Position numbers and translations under genes: made by a program
Part shown: piece by piece, positions 24,037 to 35,323 of the stretch
How positions within the stretch are numbered: position 1 is the first letter of the stretch
Layout: each line of letters starts with the position of its first letter
From: Lepidodermella squamata
Lineage: Eukaryota; Gastrotricha
NCBI GenBank assembly: GCA_047495785.1
Contig: JBLDXI010000013.1
Coordinates: 186,001-250,000 of the forward strand
Direction of reading: 5' to 3'
Length of the DNA stretch: 64,000 nucleotides
The notes under the pieces: generated by a model
What the model was told of the DNA's origin: nothing
What the model saw: the letters and a program-made list of their open reading frames with translations, nothing else
The model's database searches: none

Positions 24037-25632
24037 TTAAGAGTGTTTATCGATGAAAGCAAAAATTTCGGAAGTGCCCTTTTCCGATGCAGCTGATGGT
24101 GTCATCAGGGTCAAATCGGGCATCAAAGGTTCCACATGAATAGCATTGGCTAGAAAGCTGAGCTTGACGGGCACACCGAGAGATCGCAATCGGTTGAAAT
24201 AAAGTAAACCTTCGTCCCTCAGATTGTCGAACTCACAGACTTGGATAAACGTCGGTGGCAGTTTGCTAACCTGGGAATCGTCTTCGTAGAACAACGGCCA
24301 TCCTCGGAAATCCAAAGCCAGCTTGGTAAGAGCGTCGATTCCTTCCGGCAGATGAGGTATTTCCTCGTCAAAAGCCCCAGCTTCGCTTATGTTAGCGGTA
24401 GTGTAGTCTGGAATCAAGTCCAGCAGATCTTGCGGCAGAGCTGCGACATCCCATCGATGCTTATTTCTAGCCTATAAACAGCATTGAAGTGAACAAAATT
24501 CACGGTGGAAAGTAGAAAAATACGTAGTCACGCCTAGTGACGTATCGCTCACGTCGAACAGCAGCCTATTTAAATATAGCGGAATCTTCTTGAGCCAAAA
24601 AAAATTAAAATTAAAACTTACATCCATTTCGTAGGTGAATTTTAACCCCGCGTACTTGACCATAACCCAATGGAGTGGAACTTGACGCAAGAAAACATAA
24701 TATCATGATTGCGACGACAATTTTCTCTGGCCTGCAAGTTGCTTACTGTTGTAATTTTCAGCATAAAGAACGTAAGACGGTAAAATAGCCATGCCGAATG
24801 ATACCAAGGCGGGATTGATAAGAATCTGGGACTTGAGTTGGTACTCATTAGATGCCGCCAAATCGAGCGCAACGGCTGCGGCGAGGGTTGCACCGGCACT
24901 GTCGCCCCCTATCGAGATTCTGTCCCGATCAATACCTAAAGATTTGGCAGTATCAAAAACGGCCTTTGTCACACGTATCGAATCATCGAGTGCAGCTGGA
25001 TAGGGATGAACGGGAGCCAATCTATAGTCCACTGATATAACTACCGAACCGGTTTCCTGAGCAAGTCGATGGGTCCACCGAAAATGAGTGATCGGACTTC
25101 CAATAATAAAAGCACCGCCGTGAAAGTAAATTATTGCTTTGTTTTGTTTCTCTGTTGTTTCCGGACTGAGAATAGTTTTCGAAATTAATTACCTAAAAAG
25201 GCGATTATGCTGCGACAAAATTTACCGAGAAATTATGACACCAACGCCAGCTATATCTGCTCTTTCATAATCGGCTCCTGCCGTGACAATAACCTCAGCA
25301 AAATTTTCAGCAAACCCGACCAGCTGCTGAAGGAAAAGGGCAGAGTCCCCTGTGAAATTGGATAACCACTATGAACATATCAAATTTATTGCTCTGATTT
25401 TACCAATTATGCCTTGTCGCTCGGCCCATATGGAGGCCCGCAGAACAGCGTTGCCGAAAGCCCCAGCGAATCGTCTTGGAAGCGAAATTTGCCCATATGC
25501 TGGTGGAAAAATAGGTGCTAATTCAAGAAATTGTCTTGCCAGTGCGCCAATGGTCATAAAAATCGCCAAGTTTTTCAAGTGAGAGTAACCATTTCGCACC
25601 TGAGACACCAGAATAATTATACGGCGCCACAT
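24037..25632 (-). CDS. Esterase A, arylacetamide deacetylase-like
   Basis: Exons 24037..24471, 24622..24680, 24747..25165, 25226..25349 and 25404..25632 (minus), 421 aa. This is an alpha/beta-hydrolase of the hormone-sensitive-lipase class: HGGAF oxyanion motif (third Gly replaced by Ala), DYRLAP, nucleophile GGDSAGA, acid in EFDNLRDEG, and catalytic His in NAIHVEP. A hydrophobic segment near the N-terminus suggests an ER signal anchor as in AADAC. The start may instead be the Met at 25557. Enzymes of this class deacetylate lipophilic esters in the ER; the substrate here is unknown. It is the last gene of the array on the minus strand and converges on MEP-1. A reverse-strand AATAAA lies at 23948-23953. 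Confidence 0.85.
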
Positions 25633-27180
25633 TTGAATAAACTAATTATCACCTTGGAGCCAGCAATTGTTGTCGCTCCCATTTCAAAATGAGGGCCTAT
25701 ATGATCTTAAAAATAGCTCAATAAAAAATCGAAAGCTATATAAGGTTGACATTATTTATATCTCGGCGTTCATGAAAAACTGTATAATGTAAACTAACTG
25801 TTAGCGACGAGTAATCGCTTCATAATATAGGGATCATGTCGTGACAAAATCAAGGAATCATTTTCTTAAGAAGGATGTAAAGAAAGATTAAGAGAGACTT
25901 GTTAACAGCATCACTTTATTTCCTCAATTTTTTTAAAGTAGACTCCCTGTATAGCTAACATGAAACAAAGTTTGAACCTTTATTGTACTTCAGAGCGATA
26001 ACAGATGTCTTATGTCCAGATACGGGTGGGAAACCAGTTCATTTAGGGTTCTGGTCAAAGTACAACCGCGGAAACCAGTATCCTACCTAGATGAACTTGG
26101 CATGTCATGTGAGCAAACGAATAACATTCATAAGAGACGCGCCGCACGAAAAGGCTCCTTATCCACAAGCCAGATAAGATTTCGGAAGCGTTGATCTAGC
26201 AGTTTCATGAGCGCATAGTTACCCCATGTGTTAGCAACACCTCAGACAATAGGTACGAAATAGATAAATGCCAGATAAATACCAACATCATTATGAAAAA
26301 TTAAGCAGAATATAATGCTGCAATCAAATATGACCTCAATTTTGGGGACTTCTAAAACTCGGCCAAAAAAAAAGTTCTTCAAAAATTGCTCTCGTTGCGC
26401 AACAATCTAAAAGTTTGGCTGCTGTGGTTCCTTTTATTTTAGTGTAATTTGTTCTGAGTAGTCCCCCATTTTTGATCGTAGCAATTAGGAAGGGCTACCC
26501 ACGACGAACTTTCTACAGCAGTCGTTGTAATCTTGAGTGGTCAACTAAATCTTGAGATTCGAATTTTAGATCACGTGATATTATTATGATCAGCGTACAA
26601 ATTAGTTGGCTCGAAAGAGGGGTTAATGATAGCTGCTGCCTATCTTTTCACGAGTTTGCAGAGATGAAGCTTATTTCGAGCATGGCTGTACTTTGGCGTG
26701 TCCTAAGTTACTGATTGTCTCCTCACAGTGGGAATGAAAGCCAGGTTTGAAAATTCGCAAGCAAGATGTTTCTTTTACCTCAAGCCGGGCTGTCCAAGGC
26801 GATGCGAGTTGAAATTTTACCGCAAACAGCCTAAATAACTAATAGTTGCGCACTCTTGCTGCACATAGTACGTCTATTCACGTGTGTTGATAACACGCAG
26901 CGGGTCCAAAGTCCACCGGGCATACTCGCGCACTCGGTATAATGCGAGAACAAAAACACAGCCTAATTATTGAGACATTTTCCTGATTCTCTTTTTCATA
27001 ATTTCGCAATTACCCATGAAATGAACTGGAATAAACAGACACTGCTTCACTATTTACATTCTTTATTTGAGAAGACATTCGAATGAGTAGCGAGTTTCAT
27101 CGGGAAAATAATTTGCTATAGCACAATATCAACGCAATAAATTAATCAAAAATAATTTCATCATGTCCTAACAAATCGAA
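25633..27180. other. Gene-free spacer between esterases A and B
   Basis: AT-rich, with no exon-like segment or esterase fragment that I can see. A reverse-strand AATAAA at 27062-27067 could end esterase B. Confidence 0.45.
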
Positions 27181-28777
27181 CTACAACGTTTCGACAATGA
27201 AATTGGCTATGTCAATTGCTCCTTTCTCCGAGGCCGTTGAAGGGTATGCACCGGCCGTATCCGGCATCAGCGGCTCCACGTGGAGCGCATTCGGTAAAAA
27301 ACTAAGCTTGGCGTGAACGCCCAACAAACGAAGTCGATTGTAATAGAGAAGGCCCTCGTCTCTCAGTGAATCAAACTCGGCCACTTGCATAAGGATAGGC
27401 GGCAGTGTTTTCAGTTTCTCGTTGTCCTCGATAAGCATAGGCCATGCTCGCTCGTCAGTAACCAGCTTTCGTGCTGCCTCAACTTCTTTAGGGGATTCTT
27501 CCGGGGAGAAGCCACGGAAAATTTCCGTCTTGGCGGTCTTATGATCAGGGATCAAAGCAAGCACCTCTTCCGGTAAGGTGGAAATATTTAGCATCGGTGC
27601 GATTTTCACCTATTAAGAGAACATGATCAGTTACGAATGTGGCAAAGATAATCCATAATGCAGATACCATATCGCTTTTCAGAACATGTTTCCCAACTTT
27701 CATTGCCAACTGTAATAATTACATAAATAATTCTAAAACTTATTAAGAATGGTTCTTTTACTTACATCGACTACAGGTGTGAACCTGAGCCCGGCGTATT
27801 TAACTATATACCAATGGTGGTAAGCTGGAAAATCATCACGAAATATAGATTGCGAAGATTTAAGAACTGAGTGAATTACCATCGTAAACCTTGCCGTAAT
27901 GATAGTAAGACGGCAGCATTTGCACACCAGCAGCTATAACAATTGGTGAAATCAAAATCTGCGCCTTCAATTTGTATCGAGCTGAACCCGCCAACTCAAT
28001 GGCAACTATGGCAGCGAGATTGCCACCGGCGCTGTCACCAGCAACTGCGATTCGGGTCGGATCGATGCCTAATGACTCCGCAGAGTCGAAAATAGCCTTC
28101 GTTACTTTTATACAGTCTTCGAGGCCGGCGGGGAAAGGATGGGCCGGGGCCAAGCGGTAGTCGATAGAAATGAATACGGCATTCGTCATTGTAGCTAGTC
28201 TTTGGGTCCAGACAGAATGCGTTGATGGGCTTCCGAAAACAAAACCTCCGCCGTGAAAATAAATAACCGCCTTGCGCGCCGGCTTCTCAGCTGTCGTCGG
28301 CCTTTGATACAATTATCATTGGGAACAATTTTAAATTATTCTTGAAACTAACCGAAAAATTATGGAGTCGATTCCCGCTATCGAAATCTGTTCAATTTCA
28401 AGTCCATTAACTGAAGTCGGCTCTTTTGCTCCAAATTCGACAACTTTTTGAATTATGACCGCTGAATTATCTGCGAAACAAATGACATTCAAGATATATA
28501 ACATAATAATTTTGCCTTTATAACCGATAATTCCAGACCGCTCAGCGAAGATGACACCGTTGAACGCCGCAGTCGCTAATGCGCCAAGGAGTTTCCTCAC
28601 AACAGTGACATTTTCATGGCCATCCGGAAAGTTAGGAACATGATTATGCAACTGAAATGCGATCAGGCCAACAGTTGCGGCGATGATGAGTGTCCAGCGA
28701 ATGTTCGGCAATTTTAAATATTTGAACATGGGTGGATTTAAGGCACTAAAGCAAGAAATAAATCGATGGTATTGCAA
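27181..28777 (-). CDS. Esterase B, arylacetamide deacetylase-like
   Basis: Exons 27181..27609, 27766..27824, 27880..28301, 28353..28470 and 28525..28777 (minus), 426 aa. Intron positions and phases equal those of esterase A. The catalytic set is intact: HGGGF, DYRLAPAHPFP, GDSAGGN, EFDSLRDEG and NALHVEP. The N-terminus has an uncleaved-anchor-like segment (WTLIIAATVGLIAF) followed by PNFPDGHENVTV, a subfamily marker. The start may be the second Met (28729), which places the anchor closer to the N-terminus. The 54-nt intron 1 has no stop in frame. Confidence 0.87.
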
Positions 28778-28835
28778 ATTTGGATGAATGGCACAATCGG
28801 ATTTTTATTAAGAATCTTCTTGTATTGAGCCGACG

Positions 28836-29796
28836 CTACAGAACAGGGCAGTTGAGCGAATAAAACGTGAGATCGCCATCGGGTGCGACTACTGCGATCT
28901 TGATCGCAACCTCAAATTCATCGATTTTTTGAGACCGGCAATTATCTCGGAGTGACTCCAGTTCGCTGACAGATGGAAACTCAGCCGTCCACGGCCGAAT
29001 ACCCGCGACTCGAAAGCTAGGCGCGGGTGGCGACGTCTTGCTGAAATCAGGTGATGGCATGTGGGCATCGTAAATTCGACTCCCGTCACTGGCTTTCTCG
29101 ATGAGAACCTTGTAGCCAGCCCTCGTCAAATGGGCGTAAACAATGTAATGCGACAACGTGACCGAAGATTCGTCGAGTAATCTCGCGTAAGCCTCTTGAA
29201 CGGAGTCGATATATGGACCTTGTAAAGGTTCCTCTTTAGAACTGGGTTCATTCAAATACACTATTAATCTACCCTGGAATAAAGATTCAAAACTACAAAA
29301 AAAGTGGAGACTAAAAGACTTACACTTTCAACAAGGAATATTGACTCTTCGGGGTGTAAAAAATGGATACCGCCGGTCCCAGGTGGCACAAATCCCATAT
29401 GCGCTCCCATTTTCCCCTATAACAAATATAGCGTTTTATAAAATCGAATAAAAATTATAACCTCTTACTTGGAACTGCACAATTTTAACGAGACGAGAAA
29501 CTGAATCATACACACCCGTCATCAATGAGCCCCTCAATAAAAGCAAATGATTAGATATTCGAACATGTCGACAGAAATGTTTACTTGGACAGAACAACTT
29601 CGGGTGGGAAGTCGGTTATACCCGGCATCGGTTGACCGCCGTCTTTCAAGAACTTGGCAGTTGGACCTTTGAAAGAGCCTTTGCAAGCCAGCCGATTTCG
29701 AGGCTTCTTCCGCTTTGTTTGAAATTCCTCTCCTCCATCAGCGTTCGTTCGTTTACTGTTTGGCGACTCATCTTTCTTGGTAACATTTTCAGCCAT
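28836..29796 (-). CDS. TSEN54: tRNA-splicing endonuclease subunit Sen54
   Basis: Exons 28836..29273, 29324..29416, 29469..29532 and 29585..29796 (minus), 268 aa. The Sen54 N-terminal signature is clear: GKMGAHMGF, HFLHPEESIFLVESG, then SVQEAYARLLD and YIVYAHLTRAGYKV. The C-terminal domain ends in IKIAVVAPDGDLTFYSLN, as in Sen54. The product is a structural subunit of the nuclear endonuclease that removes introns from pre-tRNAs. It is much shorter than human TSEN54 (~526 aa) because the central linker is almost absent. It lies between two esterase genes, on the same strand, with only 58 nt to esterase B. The N-terminus is basic and likely nuclear-targeting. Confidence 0.85.
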
Positions 29797-29981
29797 TCTC
29801 TAGAAAAACTTTGCAATTTAATTGCCAACGTTGACAATCGACAATAGACGAGTTAATTGGCAGAAGGTGATCGGAATTCACGAAAAATCATGCTTCAACA
29901 ATAAAATACTAACAGACCATGATATCACAGCCCGCACAAATCGGAAACTGAATCAGAAGCAAACGAAACGTGTAACAAAAT

Positions 29982-31397
29982 TTAAAGTATTTCGTTAATA
30001 TAGTCGATAATATCAGCGGATCCTTTCAGCGAAGCTGTCGAAGGTATTGCTCCAGTCAAGTCTCGGAACAAGGGCTCACCGTGAATTGCTTTTGGCAGGA
30101 AACTGAGCTTAGCGGGCACACCGAGTTGCCGCAATCGGTTGAAATAAAGCAGACCTTCGTCGCGAAGTGGGTCGAACTCGCAAACTTGAACAAGAACGGG
30201 CGGAAGCTTCTTTAAACGACTGTCATCTTCGTTTATCAGGGGCCAAGCTCTTTGTTCCAGCGCCAATTTTCCAATGGCTTCGACTTCCTTCGGCCTGGTC
30301 GCCATTTCTTCATCACTCGCGCCAGATTCGCGGGTGATAGCCGAAGTTCGGTCGGGAATTAGGGCCAAAAGGTCGTCGGGAAGGGACTGGATGTCAAGTC
30401 GATGGCGAATTTTGTCCAGTTGGCTCTTAGAAACGTGATGCTCAGAGCGAATAGCCGACTGAATAACAACATGCATAATTTGCAATATAATAGTTGAGCT
30501 TTCAAATATTAACCTGAATTGCCGAAGTAAATGGGAGGCCCGCATACTTCACAATAAACCAGTCCAAATGAACTAAAAAAGCATGGAAATCGTATTTTAT
30601 CATGAAACTAATGAAAAATTGCTTACTCATGAACAAATCACCGTAGTGAGCATACGATGGAAGCGAAGAAACACCGGCGGCCACCAGAACGGGGAAAATT
30701 AGAACCTGTGTCTTTATTTTGTATTTATCAGATGTTGCCAACTCGACTGCAACTGCAGCTGCGAAATTGCCACCCGCACTTTCGCCGGCTACAGCAATTC
30801 TAGTTTTGTCTATGCCAAGCTGTTCAGCCGAGTCGAACACAGCCTTTGTCACCCGAACGCAATCATCAAGAGCGGCTGGGTAAGGATGCAGTGGGGCTAG
30901 GCGATAGTCGACGGATATCAGCACGGAGTTCGTTGCATTCGCCAGGCGAAGTGTCCAGCTAAAGTGAGTACTTGGGCTTCCGATGACGAAACCGCCTCCG
31001 TGAAAGTAGATGATTGTTTTGCTGTTTTTCCCAACAGTTTCTGGTCTAAAAATCACCACCTTTGTACCGGCGATTTCAGTACGTTCGATGGTCACACCAA
31101 CGGGTGGTGGCGGCTCGACCACGCGCGCTGCAAATGCGTTTTGAATCAGGACGGCTGAATCATCTGAGGACGCAAAAATACTTGATTTAGCTGCAAATGA
31201 TCAACTAGTATCATACCAATTAAGCCTAGACGTTCCGCCCATATTGCAGCCTTGAAAATGGCATGTAATACGCCTGCGGAAATCTTTCGTTTTACAGTCA
31301 CGTTTTCATGGCCATCAGGGTAATTCGGAACTAATTTGTACGCTTCGTATGCCAAAACCCCAACGATAACAGCGAAAATTACCCGTTTAAAAGCCAT
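29982..31397 (-). CDS. Esterase C, arylacetamide deacetylase-like
   Basis: Exons 29982..30458, 30514..30572, 30627..31163 and 31217..31397 (minus), 417 aa. HGGGFVIGS, DYRLAPLHPYP, GESAGGN (Glu in place of the usual Asp before the nucleophile Ser), EFDPLRDEG and KAIHGEP carry the catalytic triad. It lacks the intron that splits A and B just before the HGGG region (IFR|P); the two exons are fused precisely. The N-terminal anchor RVIFAVIVGVLAYEAY is followed by PNYPDGHENVTVKRK. This gene's first exon is the source type of the degenerate fragments found further right. Confidence 0.88.
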
Positions 31398-31439
31398 CTA
31401 CACAAATAAATCTGGCCTTGTAACAATATTTTTGCAACA

Positions 31440-31519
31440 ATATTTGCAAATTCTTGAACTGACAGTTTACCTGCATTTGTCGGTCTTCCCATAGCATAAG
31501 TCAGTGCGGCTTCTACATG
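31440..31519 (-). pseudogene. Fragment of an esterase D/E-type C-terminal exon
   Basis: On the minus strand it reads HVEAALTYAMGRPTNAGKL and on to SVQEF, near-identical to the ends of esterases D and E, but with no gene body attached. It sits 43 nt upstream of the esterase C start. Confidence 0.75.
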
Positions 31520-31797
31520 CAATAATAATAACAGCGTGATAATACCAGCGAATCATGGAATATGTTATGGAAGACGAGGAAATAACACTAATCACCCAAG
31601 AGTATTAATAGTTGCGCTGCGTCTCAGGGAATACAGCAAATATTACATAATTAGGCTATCAATGTGCGGCAGCATTATCGAAGAAATAAAACTTTCAATT
31701 TCAATTTCAATCTCAAACACAATCACAACAGTTCAAAATATGTCGATGGAAAAATAAAGTTTTCACTAATGAAGTCACCGGCTGAATTGTCACATAT

Positions 31798-34700
31798 TTA
31801 GTTTCCAGCTTTTTTAACAATGAACTGTGATACTTCTTGAATTGACAGTTTAGCAGCATTTGTCGGTCTGTCCATAGCGTAAGTCATCAAGGCTTCTACA
31901 TGCAGCGAGTCTTTGATTAAACTAGCCTGCACATCAACGCCCAGCGAACGTAGACGATAAGCAAATAAGATTTCTTCATCACGCAACGGATCAAATTGAT
32001 TGTACTGAATGAGAACCGGGCTTTTTGCAAGCTGCTAAAAAATAAAACAGCATTGGGTAAGTGTTGATTCAATCTCCAGCGACTACCTTTTTAAGTGTTT
32101 CATCGTCAGCCAAAAACGGCCAAGCTCGCTTATTCATGGAAATAGATCTGACCGCAACGCTGTCAGCATCGTTTTCATCGAACTCCACTGCTGGCTCAAC
32201 AGGAAAAGCCGTGTCTTGATAGACGATCTGATCGTTGATCCTTAACTCCTCGGGTAGCTTAGAAATTCCGAAATATTTAGCCATCTGCTTTTGAAACTCT
32301 ACAGGAACATGGCTGTTCGACTCGATCAATTTTTGTACTTTGGCCGAATATTTTTCAACGCCTACAAGAAGCATAAATATGAATACCGTATATATCGGAA
32401 TATAAATAACTCTCTACTATTTTTTCAAACAGTCCGAAAACCCCTCTCGCTAGCGTTTCGGTATAACTCTCCATTTGACGGTAAATATTTTACCGCAGCA
32501 CGCAAACAAGGTCACATCAATGCCTGTGCGGTATAACGAACGCCGCCGCTTTTATAAATTTTTACCGCACGCGGCGTCAGTTTTACCGCAGAAGCACTTG
32601 CGGCAGTTACTATTTAACGTAAGCTTTTGTCTTTCCACTTACCGTAAGGCTTTTACACAGCTAGTGAAGAAGCATGCTGCATATGAGCCATGGAGGAATC
32701 CCGCGCGCATCACCATGGTAACGCGTCATTTTATAACACCCTAAACCACCAGTCAATTTTTCTGTCATCCTCATGCTCAGCGGTTGCGTAACACGCTCTA
32801 TTGTAAGAACGCGAGCCAAGACTCGCGAGCAGTTCCGACTCCATTATTTCTATTCCTCCATAATATGAGCTGAATTTACCGCAGAAACATTTATTTTACC
32901 GCGCGCGAGTATTTGTATGCTTCAGAGTCGAGGTAGTGCCGTTTACGGTAAATTGTTTACCGCAAGTAGAGAACAATGGCGAGATGGAGTTACCGTCAAA
33001 TGGAGAGTTATACCGAAACGCTAACGCCTCTCTTCAATTCAGGGCCTCTTTTATTTAGAGCCTCCCTATTATTTTTTCTTCGTTCCGAACAAACCTTAGG
33101 TATCACATAAAATGATGTAAAATTATTTATCTGCGGGAGAAAAAATATTTGACCGCAGTTCTGGGGGTTTTCGAAGGCCCTGATCACGATTATAAAATCC
33201 GTTTGTCTTTATATATCACCGTTAAGGCTGTACGAAAACTGGCCAATGTCGTCCTATCCGCCCAGCTGATTTCAGGCGATTTTTCGAGCACCCTAATTTA
33301 CTTATCAGGTGCTTTCAGCTTTGGAATTTTAGATTCTAAATGACTCCCATGAATGTCCCCAAGATTCTTCCTCACTTATATCACCGGAAAATTAAGTTTA
33401 AAAAACTTTTAGCGGCTCAGCATTCAGATCAGAACTCAGCTTTTCCAGTTTTTCCTCGCGGCAGTTTTCGCAGCACAAAAATCACGCACTCCGCCTGTAT
33501 AAGTCTGGGCGGATAGGACGAATTCGGTCGGTTTAATTGAATTCCAATAGCGTTGTCATTTTTAATTTCCAACTCGAACAAATTGACACAGAGGTCAATG
33601 GGACTATGGCGGACACGGTGGTATTTTTTGTAGGATCAAAAAATAGTCAGAAATTTCAAGCAGAAAAAATCGAAATTTCAATCTCAGGTTGACTATTTTC
33701 AAATTGCTAGTATGTCCTGACCATGCAATATAACGGTGCCCTAGTCTCGAAACCTTGTAGCTAACATCGAAAAGCAATATTCCTCAAAATGGCGATCAAG
33801 AACTCATGAAATTAAATTTTCTGCAAATTTTCAAAGTCGAAATTCCGAGATCGTCCTTCCCGCCGTGAAAGGGTTGAGGTGAACATCTAATTTGTACCCG
33901 TGCACGCATTTCAGGGTGGCGTCAAAAGTGTTGGTAGCAAACCCTCTCTAAAATTTAGGTCCTACATTCAATTATTTCAAATGCCGCGTAACCCTCTCTA
34001 CTGAATAGGTCCTCACTTATAATCCGGTATATCCGGAAGTTGGAATTGGTAAAGTATGCTATCCTATTAAAACTCAGCTTACCGGCATAGTTCGCCAGGA
34101 ACCATTCCAACGTTATTGGAAAGTTTTTGTTGTAGTGCTGATAGCTCGGAAGCTGCAAGTTGACCATCTGAAGCCAGGGCGAAGTCAGTACAACTCCCTT
34201 CAACGTGAAGCGCTGCGGTAGTTCTAGAGCAGTTTCCAAGGCCAAATTGCCACCTGCGCTATCTCCAGCGATGAACAGTTTCGTTTTATCAACCCCATAC
34301 TTTTCTGCCCGCTCGAATATTGCGATTGAGGCCTTCAAGGTATCTTCAATCGCGCTCGGAAAGGGGTGCTTGGGAGCCAAACGGTAGTCAATAGAGAAAA
34401 TTGTCGCATTTGATTGGAGAGCTATAGCTTCTGTTAGCTTAAAATGAAATTGCACGCTGCCCACAACGAAGCCTCCGCCATGTATGTATATTACGCCACT
34501 TGACATTTTCTGAGCTGTCTTCGGCTTAATGATTAAAACAGGGACGTCATTAAAAACCTCAGTAAGAACTTCAACGTTGTCATTGGAATCCGGCTCTTTT
34601 GGTTTCCCTAGAATGCTTTGAAGAACGTAGGCTGAAGCTGGGGTCAGACCAAGACGATGCAAACCAATCAAAATTCCAAGTTGCATCTGTGTCACTCCAT

Positions 34701-34815
34701 CCACAAAGCCTCGAAAGAACCTATCTTCGAGAGTATCAGGGTGATGGACCATGATTTTCCACGTCCCCATCGCCAAAAGAGCTGCGACAATCGAGAGTTT
34801 GATCGCAATACCCAT
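31798..34815 (-). CDS. Esterase D, AADAC-like (second subfamily)
   Basis: Exons 31798..32034, 32087..32361 and 34083..34815 (minus), 414 aa. The start is the Met of MGIAIKLS. HGGGFVVGS, DYRLAPKHPFP, GDSAGGN, QFDPLRDEE and SLHVEA supply the active site. D, E and H form a subfamily with only two introns, both in the 3' half, and an N-terminal anchor followed by HPDTLEDRFFRGF. Intron 1 here is 1721 nt against 65-71 nt in E and H, because inverted-repeat elements have been inserted. Its upstream region lacks the TATA-bearing segment present at E and H. Confidence 0.88.
32451..33023. mobile_element. MITE-like element with 34-bp perfect terminal inverted repeats
   Basis: Arms 32451-32484 and 32990-33023 are exact reverse complements (TAGCGTTTCGGTATAACTCT at the left end). 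The 573-bp interior repeats TTTACCGC words on both strands and has no ORF of note. It lies inside intron 1 of esterase D, which explains much of that intron's length. I see no clean target-site duplication. Confidence 0.85.
33250..33520. repeat. Inverted repeat, second element in esterase D intron
   Basis: Perfect 16-bp arms, CGTCCTATCCGCCCAG at 33250-33265 and its complement at 33505-33520. It may be the remnant of another non-autonomous element; similarity outside the arms is weak. Confidence 0.6.
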
Positions 34816-34984
34816 TTCGACCAAAATAACAAATCAAATAAGCCTACAAAAGGAGAATGTAATATGTTATTTGCAGACAAGTCATTACATTCAAAGAATT
34901 AGGCCACTGTTCGTTGAACACTAGAAACTATAGCAGTGGCGCGTCACACCAACAGTTGCAATTAGTGCGCACCCCGAGAAAAGA

Positions 34985-35141
34985 GCCTAATTTCTTCTTC
35001 GGTCGGGCCAAATTCGCGAATGGCTAGTACGCCTGCGGAAATTGTTTTTACTGTAACTATTTCACGGCCATCAGGGCAATTCGGAACTAATTTGTATGCC
35101 AAAACCCCAACGAAAACAGCGAAAATTACCCGTTTAAAAGC
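34985..35141 (-). pseudogene. Esterase exon-1 fragment fused to 3'-exon sequence
   Basis: The minus strand reads FKRVIFAVFVGVLAYKLVPN, then CPDGREIVTVKTISAGVL, matching exon 1 of esterase C. It then runs directly into IREFGPTEEE, which resembles the RESGASDEEM stretch of esterase C's last exon. The whole catalytic middle is missing. Confidence 0.7.
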
Positions 35142-35192
35142 AAGCTGGTTTTTTCAGATTGAACCATCTGACTGACAAGATACTATTATAAT

Positions 35193-35296
35193 TTATGATT
35201 GTACGTAAAAAAATTTAACAGCATCTTTCTTCCGCGACGAAGCAGTAGGAGATGAGCCAACAATCACATTGACGACCGGTTCGATATGCTCGCGTG
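35193..35296 (-). pseudogene. Fragment of an esterase F-type last exon
   Basis: The minus strand reads EHIEPVVNVIVGSSPTASSRK and ends in a stop, closely matching the C-terminus of esterase F (EHIEPVLNVILGQSPTAASRK) with small deletions. No upstream exons. Confidence 0.75.
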
Positions 35297-35323
35297 AGAG
35301 TCACGGGCTGAATTGTCACATAT

